A stretch of 64,000 nucleotides of DNA, from positions 1 to 64,000 of the forward strand of contig NZ_CANMJY010000001.1 of assembly GCF_947498345.1 (NCBI RefSeq), read 5' to 3'. Below the pieces are notes generated by a model that did no database searches, was not told the DNA's origin, and worked only from the letters and a program-made list of their open reading frames with translations. A program made the translations under genes and the position numbers. This DNA comes from an uncultured Winogradskyella sp. Lineage in GTDB: Bacteria; Bacteroidota; Bacteroidia; Flavobacteriales; Flavobacteriaceae. Shown piece by piece: positions 8,987-17,478 of the stretch; position 1 is the stretch's first letter, and each line of letters begins with the position of its first letter.

Positions 8987-10102
8987 TTAATTGTTTTCTC
9001 CTTCGTTCTTCTTAGCTTTAGCTATAGAATCTCTCTTTCTTAGTTGTTTTTCACGCTCTTCGCGTGCTTTTTTTCGTTGATCAATTATTCTTTGTTTTTT
9101 GGCTTCTAATGCTTTTCTTCTTCGTTCTCGGTCTTTAGCTTTTATTTCTGCAGCCGTCAAAGGTTTTTTAGCCTTTACCGAATCATTCTTTACAGCCGTT
9201 TTTGCTTTTGTACTATCTGCAACCGCTGTTTTCGAGTTTGTTTTTGAATTAGCAGGTGGTAGATTTTTAGCTTCAGTTTTTTCAGTTTCTGCCTCAGTTT
9301 CTTTGTCGCTAGATTTTTTATCACGTGCGTCTATCACCTTTTGTCGTCGTTCTGCTGCTTCACGTTTTTTTGCTGCTCTAATCGAATCTTGAGTCGCTCT
9401 TCTTGCTGCCAGTGCTTTTTCTCGTTCAGCACGTTTTGCGGCTAATTCTGCTTCTCTCGTTGCTTTTCGTTCGTCTAGAGCTTTTTGGCGCTCATCTTTT
9501 TCTTCACTTACTACAGGTACAACCTCTTCATCTTCTAAAGCTTTTCGCTCTTTCTTGCTTTTTGCCTGATTTCTTTTAGATGTTCTTGTAATTGTTCTGA
9601 GAACTTGCTCACTAATATCGTAACGTTCAGCAGAATATAGCATCACTACGTCTGCAGACTTATCAAAAACAAAATCGAACTTTTTGGTTTCAGCAATTTG
9701 CTGTACAGCCGAAAATATCTGATCTTGTATAGGTTCTATCAATTGACGTTTTTGAATAATTAAATCTCCGTTTGGACCAAAACGTTTTTGCTGATAATCT
9801 AATATTTCTGCCTCTTCAAATGAAATATCTTCCATGCGTTCTTCATACAATTCTTTAGTAAGTAAAACGCTCTCGTTTTCAAGCTCTTTTTTCTTTTGCT
9901 CTATAACACCGAGTTTTTTTTCGATCTCTGTTTTCCATTGCAACACTTTTTTATCGAGTTGTGTAGATGCTTCTTGATATTCTGGCACATTTTGTAAAAT
10001 ATATTCAGTATCAATATAGCCAATCCTTACACCACGCTGCGCATTAGCACCAAAGCTTATTAGACCTAATATTGCCAGTAAAAAAAGAACTTTAAATTTC
10101 AT
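8987..10102 (-). CDS. Long OmpH/Skp family protein with K/R/E-rich C-terminal tail
   Basis: 371 residues from the ATG at 10102, which directly precedes a good signal peptide (MKFKVLFLLA, cleaved near ANAQ). The track start at 10144 is a TTG that adds an unlikely 14-residue charged leader. An OmpH domain (RIGYIDTEYILQNVPEY to FDFVFDKSADVVML) covers about residues 22-165. The remaining 200 residues are a low-complexity helix of K, R, E and A repeats (ERQKALDERKATREAELAAKRAEREK-type), more than doubling the usual family length. Partner of bamA and the short ompH. The role of the tail is unknown; it might span the periplasm or bind envelope polymers. Confidence 0.9.
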   Translation of the reverse strand: MKFKVLFLLAILGLISFGANAQRGVRIGYIDTEYILQNVPEYQEASTQLDKKVLQWKTEIEKKLGVIEQKKKELENESVLLTKELYEERMEDISFEEAEILDYQQKRFGPNGDLIIQKRQLIEPIQDQIFSAVQQIAETKKFDFVFDKSADVVMLYSAERYDISEQVLRTITRTSKRNQAKSKKERKALEDEEVVPVVSEEKDERQKALDERKATREAELAAKRAEREKALAARRATQDSIRAAKKREAAERRQKVIDARDKKSSDKETEAETEKTEAKNLPPANSKTNSKTAVADSTKAKTAVKNDSVKAKKPLTAAEIKAKDRERRRKALEAKKQRIIDQRKKAREEREKQLRKRDSIAKAKKNEGENN

Positions 10103-10257
10103 CATTTTTGTTTTTTGTTTGGAGACATTTTTCTTGTCAATCAAATGTTTTGTCGTTTAGAGTGTTACTAATCTTCAAATTTAACGAAATATATCTTTAA
10201 AAATTTTAACACCATGATGAAATCCATATTCTACAATTAGAAAATATCGTGCCAAAC

Positions 10258-12831
10258 TTAAAATTGTTGTCCAATAATAAAGTGTGTTTCCCATTTTCTA
10301 GGCGATGTTCCATCGGGTAAATCATCAAAAGCGTGACCAAAATCTATACCAAGTAAACCAAAGGCTGGCATAAAAATACGTAATCCAACACCAGCCGATC
10401 TTCTTAAGTTAAAAGGATTAAAATCCTTAAAATCATTAAGAGATTGACCGCCTTCTAAAAATGAAAGTGCATAGATTTTTGCTTGAGCGCCTAAGGTAAT
10501 TGGATAACGCAACTCTAAAGAAAACTTATTATAGATTGAGCCACCATCTTGCGAAGATAAGGATTGATTAGGGTAACCACGTAGCTGAACGACTTCTCTT
10601 CCGTCTAATGCAAAATTTCCTAAGCCATCACCACCAACAAAGAAACGTTCAAATGGGATAACACCTCTATCGTTGTTATATGCTCCCAAAAATCCAAATT
10701 CTAAACTTGGTCTTAGGACTAATTTTTTTGTTAATGCAGTATACCAATCTGCTCTAAACTTAATTTTATAAAACTCTAACCACTTAAAACGTTCTTGGTC
10801 AATTTCGCCAATTCTTGCAAAATCGTCTGGATCGGCAGGATCTAATTGCTCACGTTCTTCTTTTAATGCTTTGTAATCTACACCATTAACCAGTGAGTAA
10901 GGAAAAGTAAATTTTGCTGAAGCCGTAAAGCTAGATCCACCTGTTGGAAATATAGGGTCTATTGATAGGTTATTTCTACTTAAACCTATAGTGTAGGATA
11001 AATTGTTAGAAGATCCATCCCCAAATGTAAATAAGCCCGTATTATAATTTTTTAAATCATAATGCTGATAACTTATGGCCTGAGATAATAAGAAATAATC
11101 ATCTGGTTTTCTAAGTCGTGTTGAAAGCCCTACAGTTAACCCAGTAATATTAAAACGCCTGTTTCTATCTGCTCTACGTGTCTGTGGATTAAATAAAAAT
11201 TGTCTGGAATATGAAAGTGATGTTGATAGCTGAAATGGTTTTTTGCCACCTAACCAAGGTTCGCTAAACGAAAAACTATAGGTTTGAAAAAACTGACTTG
11301 CCTGTAATCTTAGAGCTAAACTTTGGCCATCACCTCTGGGTACAGGCTTGTAAGCATCTTTTTTAAAAATATCTTTAATAGCAAAATTATTAAAAGATAA
11401 GCCTAAGGTACCAATGAAGCCACCACCACCATAACCTCCTTGTAGTTGTATTTGGCTAGAACCTTGTTCTACTACTTCATATTCTATATCTAATGTCCCT
11501 TCTACAGGGTTAGGGTTTTTTATGTTTGGTGTTAGTTGTTGGGCATCAAAAAAACCGAGTTGACCTAGTTCTCTTAATGTTCTAATGATATCTGACTTTC
11601 TGTATAATTCACCAGGTCGAGTTCTTATTTCTCTATATATTACATGGTCATTGGTAATATCATTACCTTTTACTGTAACATTATTAAAGTATGCAGGTTT
11701 ACCTTCTGAGATACGAATTTCCATATCTATGACATTACCATCTGCACTAACCTCAACAGGGTTAATAGTTGAGAACATATAACCAGTATTCTGATAGAGG
11801 TTGGTTAAATCTGCTGCATCAGGATTTTTAGTATCCGCTATGCGCTCTCTAAGCTCTACACCGTTATAAGTGTCTCCTTCTTTTATTCTTAGTACACTTG
11901 CCAATTGTCTGTCTGTATACACAGTATTACCAACAAAATCAATTTTACCGAAGGTGTACTTTTCGCCTTCTTCTACCTTGATGTTTAAGCTTATAGTTTT
12001 ATCATCGTTGTAAATAATTGAATCTGAAATAATCCTCGCATCTCTATAGCCATTCTCTTTGTATTTATCTACAACACTAACCAAATCAGTTCTAAAATCT
12101 TCTTCTATATATTTAGAGCGTTTTAAAATTCTGATAAAATTTCTCTTCTTCGTATTTTTCATGGCTTTACGAAGCTTTTTATCTTTCATCTTTTCATTGC
12201 CAACAAAGGTGATTTTTTTAATTTTTACTTTTTCGCCCTTGTCAATTTTTACAAGCATATTAACTCGCTCTTTCTCGAGAGAATCAACAACTTGGGTTGT
12301 TACAATGTTAACCTTAGTATTTAAAAATCCTTTTTCTTTGTATTTGTCGGTAAGATAATTTCGGGTTGTAGCAATAAGATTCTCGGTTACTTTTGCACCA
12401 GACTGGAGTTTATTTTCGCTAATAACCTCATCTTTTTTACGTTTCTTAATACCTTCTATTGTTACTTCATTGAGCTCTGGTAAATCGATAAGACGAATCT
12501 CTAAATCTGCAGTATTACCCTTAATATTTGTTATAAAAATATCTATACTACTAAATAGATTAGATTTCCATAATGTCTTTACTGCATTTGCAATTTTCTC
12601 TCCACCAACTTGTATTTCTTCATCTTTTCTCAGTTTAGAGTATGCAATGATGGTTTGTTCACTAAAGTTAGTGTTCCCCGTAACAGAAATGTTTTTGATT
12701 ATGTATTTTGCTCCACCTTCAACTTGGGCATTACCTACCAGTGAAATTGAAAAAAATAGTAAGGTACATATAAATTTAGTAAAGGTGCTCAATACTGATT
12801 TATTAGGTAAGTTGTTCGCTTGTTTTTCCAA
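10258..12831 (-). CDS. bamA: BamA, outer-membrane protein assembly factor
   Basis: 857 residues. A signal peptide is followed by POTRA repeats (about residues 45-430; for example VTGNTNFSEQTI, VEEGEKYTFGKIDFVGNTVY) and a C-terminal 16-strand barrel (about 460-857) with the VRGF-like loop motif as QLRGYPNQ and the ending HFIIGQQF. It inserts barrel proteins into the outer membrane. The start is uncertain: the TTG at 12831 overlaps uppS by 29 bp, whereas a TTG at 12792 gives a compact signal peptide with a 10-nt gap after uppS. The uppS-bamA-ompH-ompH order is a conserved Bacteroidota arrangement. Confidence 0.95.
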   Translation of the reverse strand: MEKQANNLPNKSVLSTFTKFICTLLFFSISLVGNAQVEGGAKYIIKNISVTGNTNFSEQTIIAYSKLRKDEEIQVGGEKIANAVKTLWKSNLFSSIDIFITNIKGNTADLEIRLIDLPELNEVTIEGIKKRKKDEVISENKLQSGAKVTENLIATTRNYLTDKYKEKGFLNTKVNIVTTQVVDSLEKERVNMLVKIDKGEKVKIKKITFVGNEKMKDKKLRKAMKNTKKRNFIRILKRSKYIEEDFRTDLVSVVDKYKENGYRDARIISDSIIYNDDKTISLNIKVEEGEKYTFGKIDFVGNTVYTDRQLASVLRIKEGDTYNGVELRERIADTKNPDAADLTNLYQNTGYMFSTINPVEVSADGNVIDMEIRISEGKPAYFNNVTVKGNDITNDHVIYREIRTRPGELYRKSDIIRTLRELGQLGFFDAQQLTPNIKNPNPVEGTLDIEYEVVEQGSSQIQLQGGYGGGGFIGTLGLSFNNFAIKDIFKKDAYKPVPRGDGQSLALRLQASQFFQTYSFSFSEPWLGGKKPFQLSTSLSYSRQFLFNPQTRRADRNRRFNITGLTVGLSTRLRKPDDYFLLSQAISYQHYDLKNYNTGLFTFGDGSSNNLSYTIGLSRNNLSIDPIFPTGGSSFTASAKFTFPYSLVNGVDYKALKEEREQLDPADPDDFARIGEIDQERFKWLEFYKIKFRADWYTALTKKLVLRPSLEFGFLGAYNNDRGVIPFERFFVGGDGLGNFALDGREVVQLRGYPNQSLSSQDGGSIYNKFSLELRYPITLGAQAKIYALSFLEGGQSLNDFKDFNPFNLRRSAGVGLRIFMPAFGLLGIDFGHAFDDLPDGTSPRKWETHFIIGQQF

Positions 12832-13543
12832 ATCTTCGTTCTCTATTTTGATAATTTATCAGCGCTTCGTATAAATCTTCTTTTTTAAAATCAGGCCATA
12901 AAATATCTGTAAAATATAATTCTGCATAGGCTATTTGCCATAGCAAAAAGTTACTGATGCGCTGCTCACCACTTGTGCGAATTAGCAGGTCTACATCTGG
13001 TAAATTTTGCGTGTAAAGATGCTTATTTATAATGGATTCGTCAATACTTTCTGTAGAAATTATATTATTTTTAACTTTAAGTGATAATTCTTTAATAACA
13101 TTAACAATTTCTTCACGAGAACCATAGCTTAATGCTAAAGTTAATGTCATATTCGTATTGTTTTTAGTTTTTTCTATAACATCTAAAAGTTCTTGATTTG
13201 CTTTTTTGGGTAGATCTTGTAGAGAACCAATTGCTGATAATTTTATATTGTTATCCTGTAAGGTTTTGATTTCCTTTTTTAAGGATTTTACCAAAAGCTT
13301 CATCAATGTCTGTACTTCTAATTTAGGTCTGTTCCAGTTTTCTGTAGAAAATGCATAAAGCGTTAGGTTTTTTATACCTAATTCAGCACTGGCTTCAACT
13401 ACTTGCCTTACAGCTTTAGTGCCATTTTCATGCCCTATAACACGCATAAAGCCTTGTTGTTTTGCCCAACGTCCATTTCCATCCATTATGATTGCCACAT
13501 GGTTTGGAAGTTTTTCTTTATTTATTTGTTCTTTAAGGCTCAT
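12803..13543 (-). CDS. uppS: Isoprenyl transferase (undecaprenyl diphosphate synthase)
   Basis: 246 residues from the ATG at 13543; the track start at 13576 would run into the upstream gene. It makes C55 undecaprenyl diphosphate, the lipid carrier of cell-wall synthesis, from FPP and IPP. The family signature is complete: HVAIIMDGNGRWAKQ with catalytic Asp near the N-terminus, FSTENW, and the late RTSGEQRISNFLLWQ and YFTDILWPDF motifs. It follows the DUF6089 gene by 1 nt and precedes bamA. Confidence 0.97.
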   Translation of the reverse strand: MSLKEQINKEKLPNHVAIIMDGNGRWAKQQGFMRVIGHENGTKAVRQVVEASAELGIKNLTLYAFSTENWNRPKLEVQTLMKLLVKSLKKEIKTLQDNNIKLSAIGSLQDLPKKANQELLDVIEKTKNNTNMTLTLALSYGSREEIVNVIKELSLKVKNNIISTESIDESIINKHLYTQNLPDVDLLIRTSGEQRISNFLLWQIAYAELYFTDILWPDFKKEDLYEALINYQNRERRFGKTSEQLT

Positions 13544-13544
13544 G

Positions 13545-14234
13545 TTAAAAGTTACAATAGCAAGGTCTTCTACCAAAGGTGTAAGTTAATGTAATTCCTG
13601 AAAATACATACCAATCATTACTATTGGTATTACCAAAGCTTAAGTTTTCTCTAGATTCAGCGTCTGGTACACTCCCATCTAATTCGTCTGAAAATGTGTA
13701 TCGAGCCCCTATCTCTGCGGCCAAAACTAAATGATTAGAAATGTTGCTTTTATATCCTAAAACCATTGGAATGCCATAAGCCCAACTACTCGTATTTTCT
13801 GATGTATACTGTCCAGTAGTAGTGAAAAAGTAATTATCATGATTGGTTAAGGTGATACCAGAATAAAGATAAGGGGTACCTTTTATACCAGAAGTATGTA
13901 AATCAAAATCCCAAAACGTAAACTCCATACCTGCAGAAATTTCTAAAATACTAGTATTAAAGCTATACCCACGTTGTTTTCTCCTTGGATCATCAGATTT
14001 ACCATCTATACCTTCTAAATCAGAAAATATTACAGAGGCTCTAAACGAATGTCTGGGACTTCTGTTCCACTTTACTATAGCACCAAATGCAGCTTGATTA
14101 GGTGATATGTAATCCGTAGCTCCAACATCTCCTATAAAGTTACTTCCGCCAGCAAATATACCAACCTCATAGATTTGAGCACTAGTATTTTGGGTGAAAC
14201 ATATACTTATTAAAATTAGGATTAAATACCTCAT
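13545..14234 (-). CDS. DUF6089 family outer-membrane-like protein
   Basis: 229 residues from the ATG at 14234, which gives a clean signal peptide (MRYLILILIS, cleaved near TSAQ). The track's longer form adds 19 residues before it. The mature protein is a small beta-barrel-like sequence (EVGIFAGGSNFIGDVG, HSFRASVIF, LVLAAEIGARYTF, ending in GRRPCYCNF). It resembles the DUF6089 proteins encoded between nadK and uppS in many Bacteroidota. The location beside bamA and uppS suggests an envelope role, but none is established. Confidence 0.8.
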   Translation of the reverse strand: MRYLILILISICFTQNTSAQIYEVGIFAGGSNFIGDVGATDYISPNQAAFGAIVKWNRSPRHSFRASVIFSDLEGIDGKSDDPRRKQRGYSFNTSILEISAGMEFTFWDFDLHTSGIKGTPYLYSGITLTNHDNYFFTTTGQYTSENTSSWAYGIPMVLGYKSNISNHLVLAAEIGARYTFSDELDGSVPDAESRENLSFGNTNSNDWYVFSGITLTYTFGRRPCYCNF

Positions 14235-14356
14235 AAATTTTTCAAAGTTTGCAAATATAACAATTCTGATTAGCCTATAACAATTTGACACAAAATGTCT
14301 TACAGATAAACAGTTTTTGCGAATATTTATTGTGCTAAAAGGGTGTGCATTTATGT

Positions 14357-15235
14357 TTAGTTACGTCGATCTTCTCCCCAAAGCAATTTTTTTCTGAGCG
14401 TATCTAAAAAGGTTTCATCTAAGCGTTCTACCATTTTAATTACAAAATCAGCTTTTTTCACAGTAACTGTTGTTGCATTTGAGAGTGTTACAATACGAGA
14501 ATCTAAAGACATTAAAAACTGATTTTCCCTACCATCTACTTTAAATGTTACCTCTGTGTTGTCTGGTATAATTAAAGGTCGGGCGCTGAGGTTATGAGGG
14601 GCGATTGGTGTTAATGCAAAGTTGTTGGCATCTGGGGCTATTACGGGACCTCCACAACTTAAAGAATAACCTGTAGAACCAGTTGGTGTAGAAAGTATTA
14701 AGCCATCAGCCCAATACGAGGTTAAATACTCATTATTGAGATGTGTTTGTACCGTAATCATCGAGGTAGTATTCTTTCTGCTTAAGGCAATCTCATTAAG
14801 AGCAAAGTTAATGTGTTCTACATTGTCATTTTTTGGTGTAGTTTCTACACTGAGTAACGTGCGTTCAGAAATTTTATAATCTCCTTTAAATATTTCCGAA
14901 AGGGCAGTTTCAATTTCATCTGTTTGTATGGTGGCTAAAAACCCTAGTCTTCCAGTATTAATACCTACTATCGGAATTCCTAAATCCCTTACATAAGTAA
15001 TGGCTCTTAGAATTGTTCCATCTCCACCAATACTTATTAGTAAATTAAAGCTATCATCTAATTCACTAAATTTTTTAATCGCAGAATTATTCTGTATCGT
15101 AGCATTTAGAGTTTTTAAAAACGTTGTCTCAATTAATACATCAACTTCTTTTTTAATTAGAAAACCGAGAAGTTGCTCTACTGCTTTTTGAGATGTGTCT
15201 TTAATATAATTCTGACCATAGATGGCTACCTTCAT
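14357..15235 (-). CDS. nadK: NAD kinase
   Basis: 292 residues. It phosphorylates NAD to NADP in the cytoplasm. The catalytic GGDGT motif (ISIGGDGTILRA, about residues 70-80) and the NAD-binding NTGRLGFLA motif are present, as is the SPTGSTGYSLSCGGP motif, all typical of the family. It starts 3 nt after the CBS-domain gene and heads the run into DUF6089, uppS and bamA. Confidence 0.97.
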   Translation of the reverse strand: MKVAIYGQNYIKDTSQKAVEQLLGFLIKKEVDVLIETTFLKTLNATIQNNSAIKKFSELDDSFNLLISIGGDGTILRAITYVRDLGIPIVGINTGRLGFLATIQTDEIETALSEIFKGDYKISERTLLSVETTPKNDNVEHINFALNEIALSRKNTTSMITVQTHLNNEYLTSYWADGLILSTPTGSTGYSLSCGGPVIAPDANNFALTPIAPHNLSARPLIIPDNTEVTFKVDGRENQFLMSLDSRIVTLSNATTVTVKKADFVIKMVERLDETFLDTLRKKLLWGEDRRN

Positions 15236-15238
15236 ATT

Positions 15239-15919
15239 TTACATATTTAGATATTTGTTAAGATACTGAGAGCGTTCTTTTAAGCTTTCGATGTACGAAT
15301 CTTCTTCGTGCCCAGAAACAATATTATAACTATAACGTCTAAAGGTTTGAATAATCTCGTTAAGGCTCGCATTACTAATTTTAATGGTAATTCTTGCTAA
15401 ATCACTATCCATTTTAGAAATAAACGCACCTAACAACTTAGCATCGTTTGACTCAATAATTTGGCTGATTTCACTAAAGGAATAATCATTAATACCTTTC
15501 TCGACTATTAAAATACCTCCAGGTTCCGAAAAGAAAGGCGTTTCATTAAATAAATGTATAATATCATTAAGCTCATAATAGCCTAAATATTTATTATTCT
15601 TATCTAAGACAGGCATAATGTTAGAGTCATTTTGAGCAAAAGCTTCAAGAACATCTAACCAATTAGTTGATGGTCTTACAAAAAAACCTTCGATGGTATA
15701 ATTGCAATCACTTATAGATTTAGCACCATCAAAACAATGTGCATCAGTTTCAGAAATACAACCCATGTATATACCATTGTTTTGAATTGGGATATGAGAA
15801 TAGGTTAACTGATTAAATAGCATTTGTAAGTCACTGATTTTATCAGTAATATTTAATGGTTTTATGTCATTGATAACAAAATCCTGTAACTGCATAAGTA
15901 GAGTTTGAATATCTTGCAA
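15239..15919 (-). CDS. CBS-domain protein
   Basis: 226 residues, soluble. Two CBS motifs cover about residues 15-130 (PLNITDKISDLQMLFNQL and PSTNWLDVLEAFAQNDSNIMPVLD), followed by an ACT-like region (GGILIVEKGINDYSFSEISQIIES). This layout resembles AcuB-type CBS proteins. CBS pairs sense adenine nucleotides, and the target is not evident. It is the first gene of the minus-strand block, only 3 nt before nadK, and diverges from pdxJ. Confidence 0.85.
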   Translation of the reverse strand: MQDIQTLLMQLQDFVINDIKPLNITDKISDLQMLFNQLTYSHIPIQNNGIYMGCISETDAHCFDGAKSISDCNYTIEGFFVRPSTNWLDVLEAFAQNDSNIMPVLDKNNKYLGYYELNDIIHLFNETPFFSEPGGILIVEKGINDYSFSEISQIIESNDAKLLGAFISKMDSDLARITIKISNASLNEIIQTFRRYSYNIVSGHEEDSYIESLKERSQYLNKYLNM

Positions 15920-15958
15920 ATTAATTAAAAATAACCATAAAATGGATGTTCGTCTTTG

Positions 15959-15966
15959 TATTTTTG
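15959..15966 (+). promoter_or_regulatory. Possible -7 element of pdxJ
   Basis: TATTTTTG matches the Bacteroidota -7 consensus TAnnTTTG and lies 19 nt before the pdxJ ATG. No good -33 TTG is seen at the usual distance, so the assignment is tentative. Confidence 0.4.
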
Positions 15967-15985
15967 TAATTCAAATTCTAATAAA

Positions 15986-16699
15986 ATGGCAAAGTTAAGT
16001 GTTAATATAAATAAGATTGCAACACTGAGAAATAGTAGAGGTGGAGATGTTCCAAATGTAGTGCAATTTGCAAAAGATGTTCAGCGTTTTGGTGCTGAAG
16101 GTGTTACTATTCATCCAAGGCCAGATGAACGCCATATTCGTTATCAAGACGCATTTGATTTAAAACCTGAGGTTTATACAGAATATAACATAGAAGGCAA
16201 CCCTATACCAAAATTTATAGATATGGTTTTAGAAATAAAGCCAACACAAGTTACTTTAGTGCCAGATGCTGAAGATGCAATTACATCTAATGCAGGTTGG
16301 AATACCGTAAAACATAAAGATTTTCTGATTGAAGTGATTAAAGAGTTTAAAAATAATGGAATTAGGACGTCTATTTTTGTTGATCCAGATCTACACCAAA
16401 TTGAAGGTGCTAAAGAAACAGGCACTGATCGTATAGAGTTATACACTGAGGCTTATGCACATCAATATAGTTTAGGTAATAAAGAAGCAATAAAACCTTA
16501 CATGGCATGTGCTGGCTTGGCTAATGCACTACAGTTAGGAATCAATGCAGGTCATGATTTGTCTTTAGATAATATAAAATTCTTTAAAGAGAATATTACA
16601 GGTTTGTTAGAAGTTTCTATCGGGCACGCTTTGATTGCTGAAAGCTTATACATAGGTGTGGAGAATGTTATAGAAATGTATCTGGATAAATTGAAATGA
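15986..16699 (+). CDS. pdxJ: Pyridoxine 5'-phosphate synthase
   Basis: 237 residues from the ATG at 15986; the track's upstream start adds ten residues that do not belong to the family. The enzyme condenses 3-amino-2-oxopropyl phosphate with deoxyxylulose 5-phosphate to form pyridoxine 5'-phosphate. Family features include LSVNINKIATLRNSRGG, the VTIHPRPDERHI catalytic region and VSIGHALIAESL at the end. The 3' end overlaps the alpha/beta hydrolase start by 4 bp (ATGA), so the two are translationally coupled. Confidence 0.97.
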   Translation: MAKLSVNINKIATLRNSRGGDVPNVVQFAKDVQRFGAEGVTIHPRPDERHIRYQDAFDLKPEVYTEYNIEGNPIPKFIDMVLEIKPTQVTLVPDAEDAITSNAGWNTVKHKDFLIEVIKEFKNNGIRTSIFVDPDLHQIEGAKETGTDRIELYTEAYAHQYSLGNKEAIKPYMACAGLANALQLGINAGHDLSLDNIKFFKENITGLLEVSIGHALIAESLYIGVENVIEMYLDKLK

Positions 16700-17460
16700 T
16701 TTTACATTCTAATATAATAGGAGAAGGAAAGCCTTTAATAATTCTTCATGGATTTTTAGGCATGGGTGATAACTGGAAAACTTTAGCCAGAAAGTTTTCC
16801 GAATCTAATTTTCAAGCTCATTTAGTAGATCAACGTAATCATGGTCGAAGTTTCCATGCTGATACTTTTGATTATGAGTTAATGGCTAATGATTTAAAGT
16901 ATTATTGTGACGAAAATAATCTAAGTGACATTATATTGTTAGGTCATTCTATGGGTGGAAAAACAGCGATGTTGTTTGCTGCTAACTACCCAGAACTGGT
17001 TGACAAGCTTTTAGTTGCTGATATTTCGCCAAGATATTATCCTGTTCATCATGATGTTATTTTAGAAGGGTTGAGTCAGTTAGATTTTACTTTTGTAAAA
17101 ACCAGACTTGAAGCAGACCAGGTTCTGGAGTCTTATGTGTCTGATAATGGCACAAGGCAATTTTTATTAAAAAACCTATATTGGGTAGAAAAAGGGCAAT
17201 TAGGATTACGTATCAATTTATCGATTTTAAAGGAAAATGTTTCAGAGGTAGGTGAAGCATTACCAATACATGCAACTTTTCAGAAAAAGACTTTGTTTTT
17301 AAAAGGAGATAAATCTGAATATATTGGAGAATCAGATGAAGCTATTATACGACTCCATTTTCCAAATTCAAAAATAGTAACTATTACTAATGCTGGCCAT
17401 TGGCTGCATGCTGAAAATCCTCAAGACTTTTATAATGCAGTAATGGATTTTGTTCAATAA
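16696..17460 (+). CDS. Alpha/beta-fold hydrolase (esterase-like)
   Basis: 254 residues. The alpha/beta hydrolase core shows the oxyanion motif HGFLG, nucleophile elbow GHSMGG (catalytic Ser near residue 95), an acid in the FLKGD strand and the final His in NAGHWLHAE. It resembles the YbfF-type esterase family in size and motifs. Substrate is not predictable. The start overlaps the pdxJ stop by 4 bp, but no functional link to vitamin B6 is known. Confidence 0.92.
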   Translation: MILHSNIIGEGKPLIILHGFLGMGDNWKTLARKFSESNFQAHLVDQRNHGRSFHADTFDYELMANDLKYYCDENNLSDIILLGHSMGGKTAMLFAANYPELVDKLLVADISPRYYPVHHDVILEGLSQLDFTFVKTRLEADQVLESYVSDNGTRQFLLKNLYWVEKGQLGLRINLSILKENVSEVGEALPIHATFQKKTLFLKGDKSEYIGESDEAIIRLHFPNSKIVTITNAGHWLHAENPQDFYNAVMDFVQ

Positions 17461-17478
17461 AAATTAATCATTTTCTAC

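Noticed and set aside
9099-9392. ORF on the plus strand opposite the long ompH gene
   Set aside because: It is an antisense reading of the K/R/E-rich tail; it has no start context and no recognisable fold.
12470-12874. 134-residue plus-strand ORF opposite bamA and uppS
   Set aside because: It spans the boundary of two well-supported genes on the other strand; a shadow of their codon usage.
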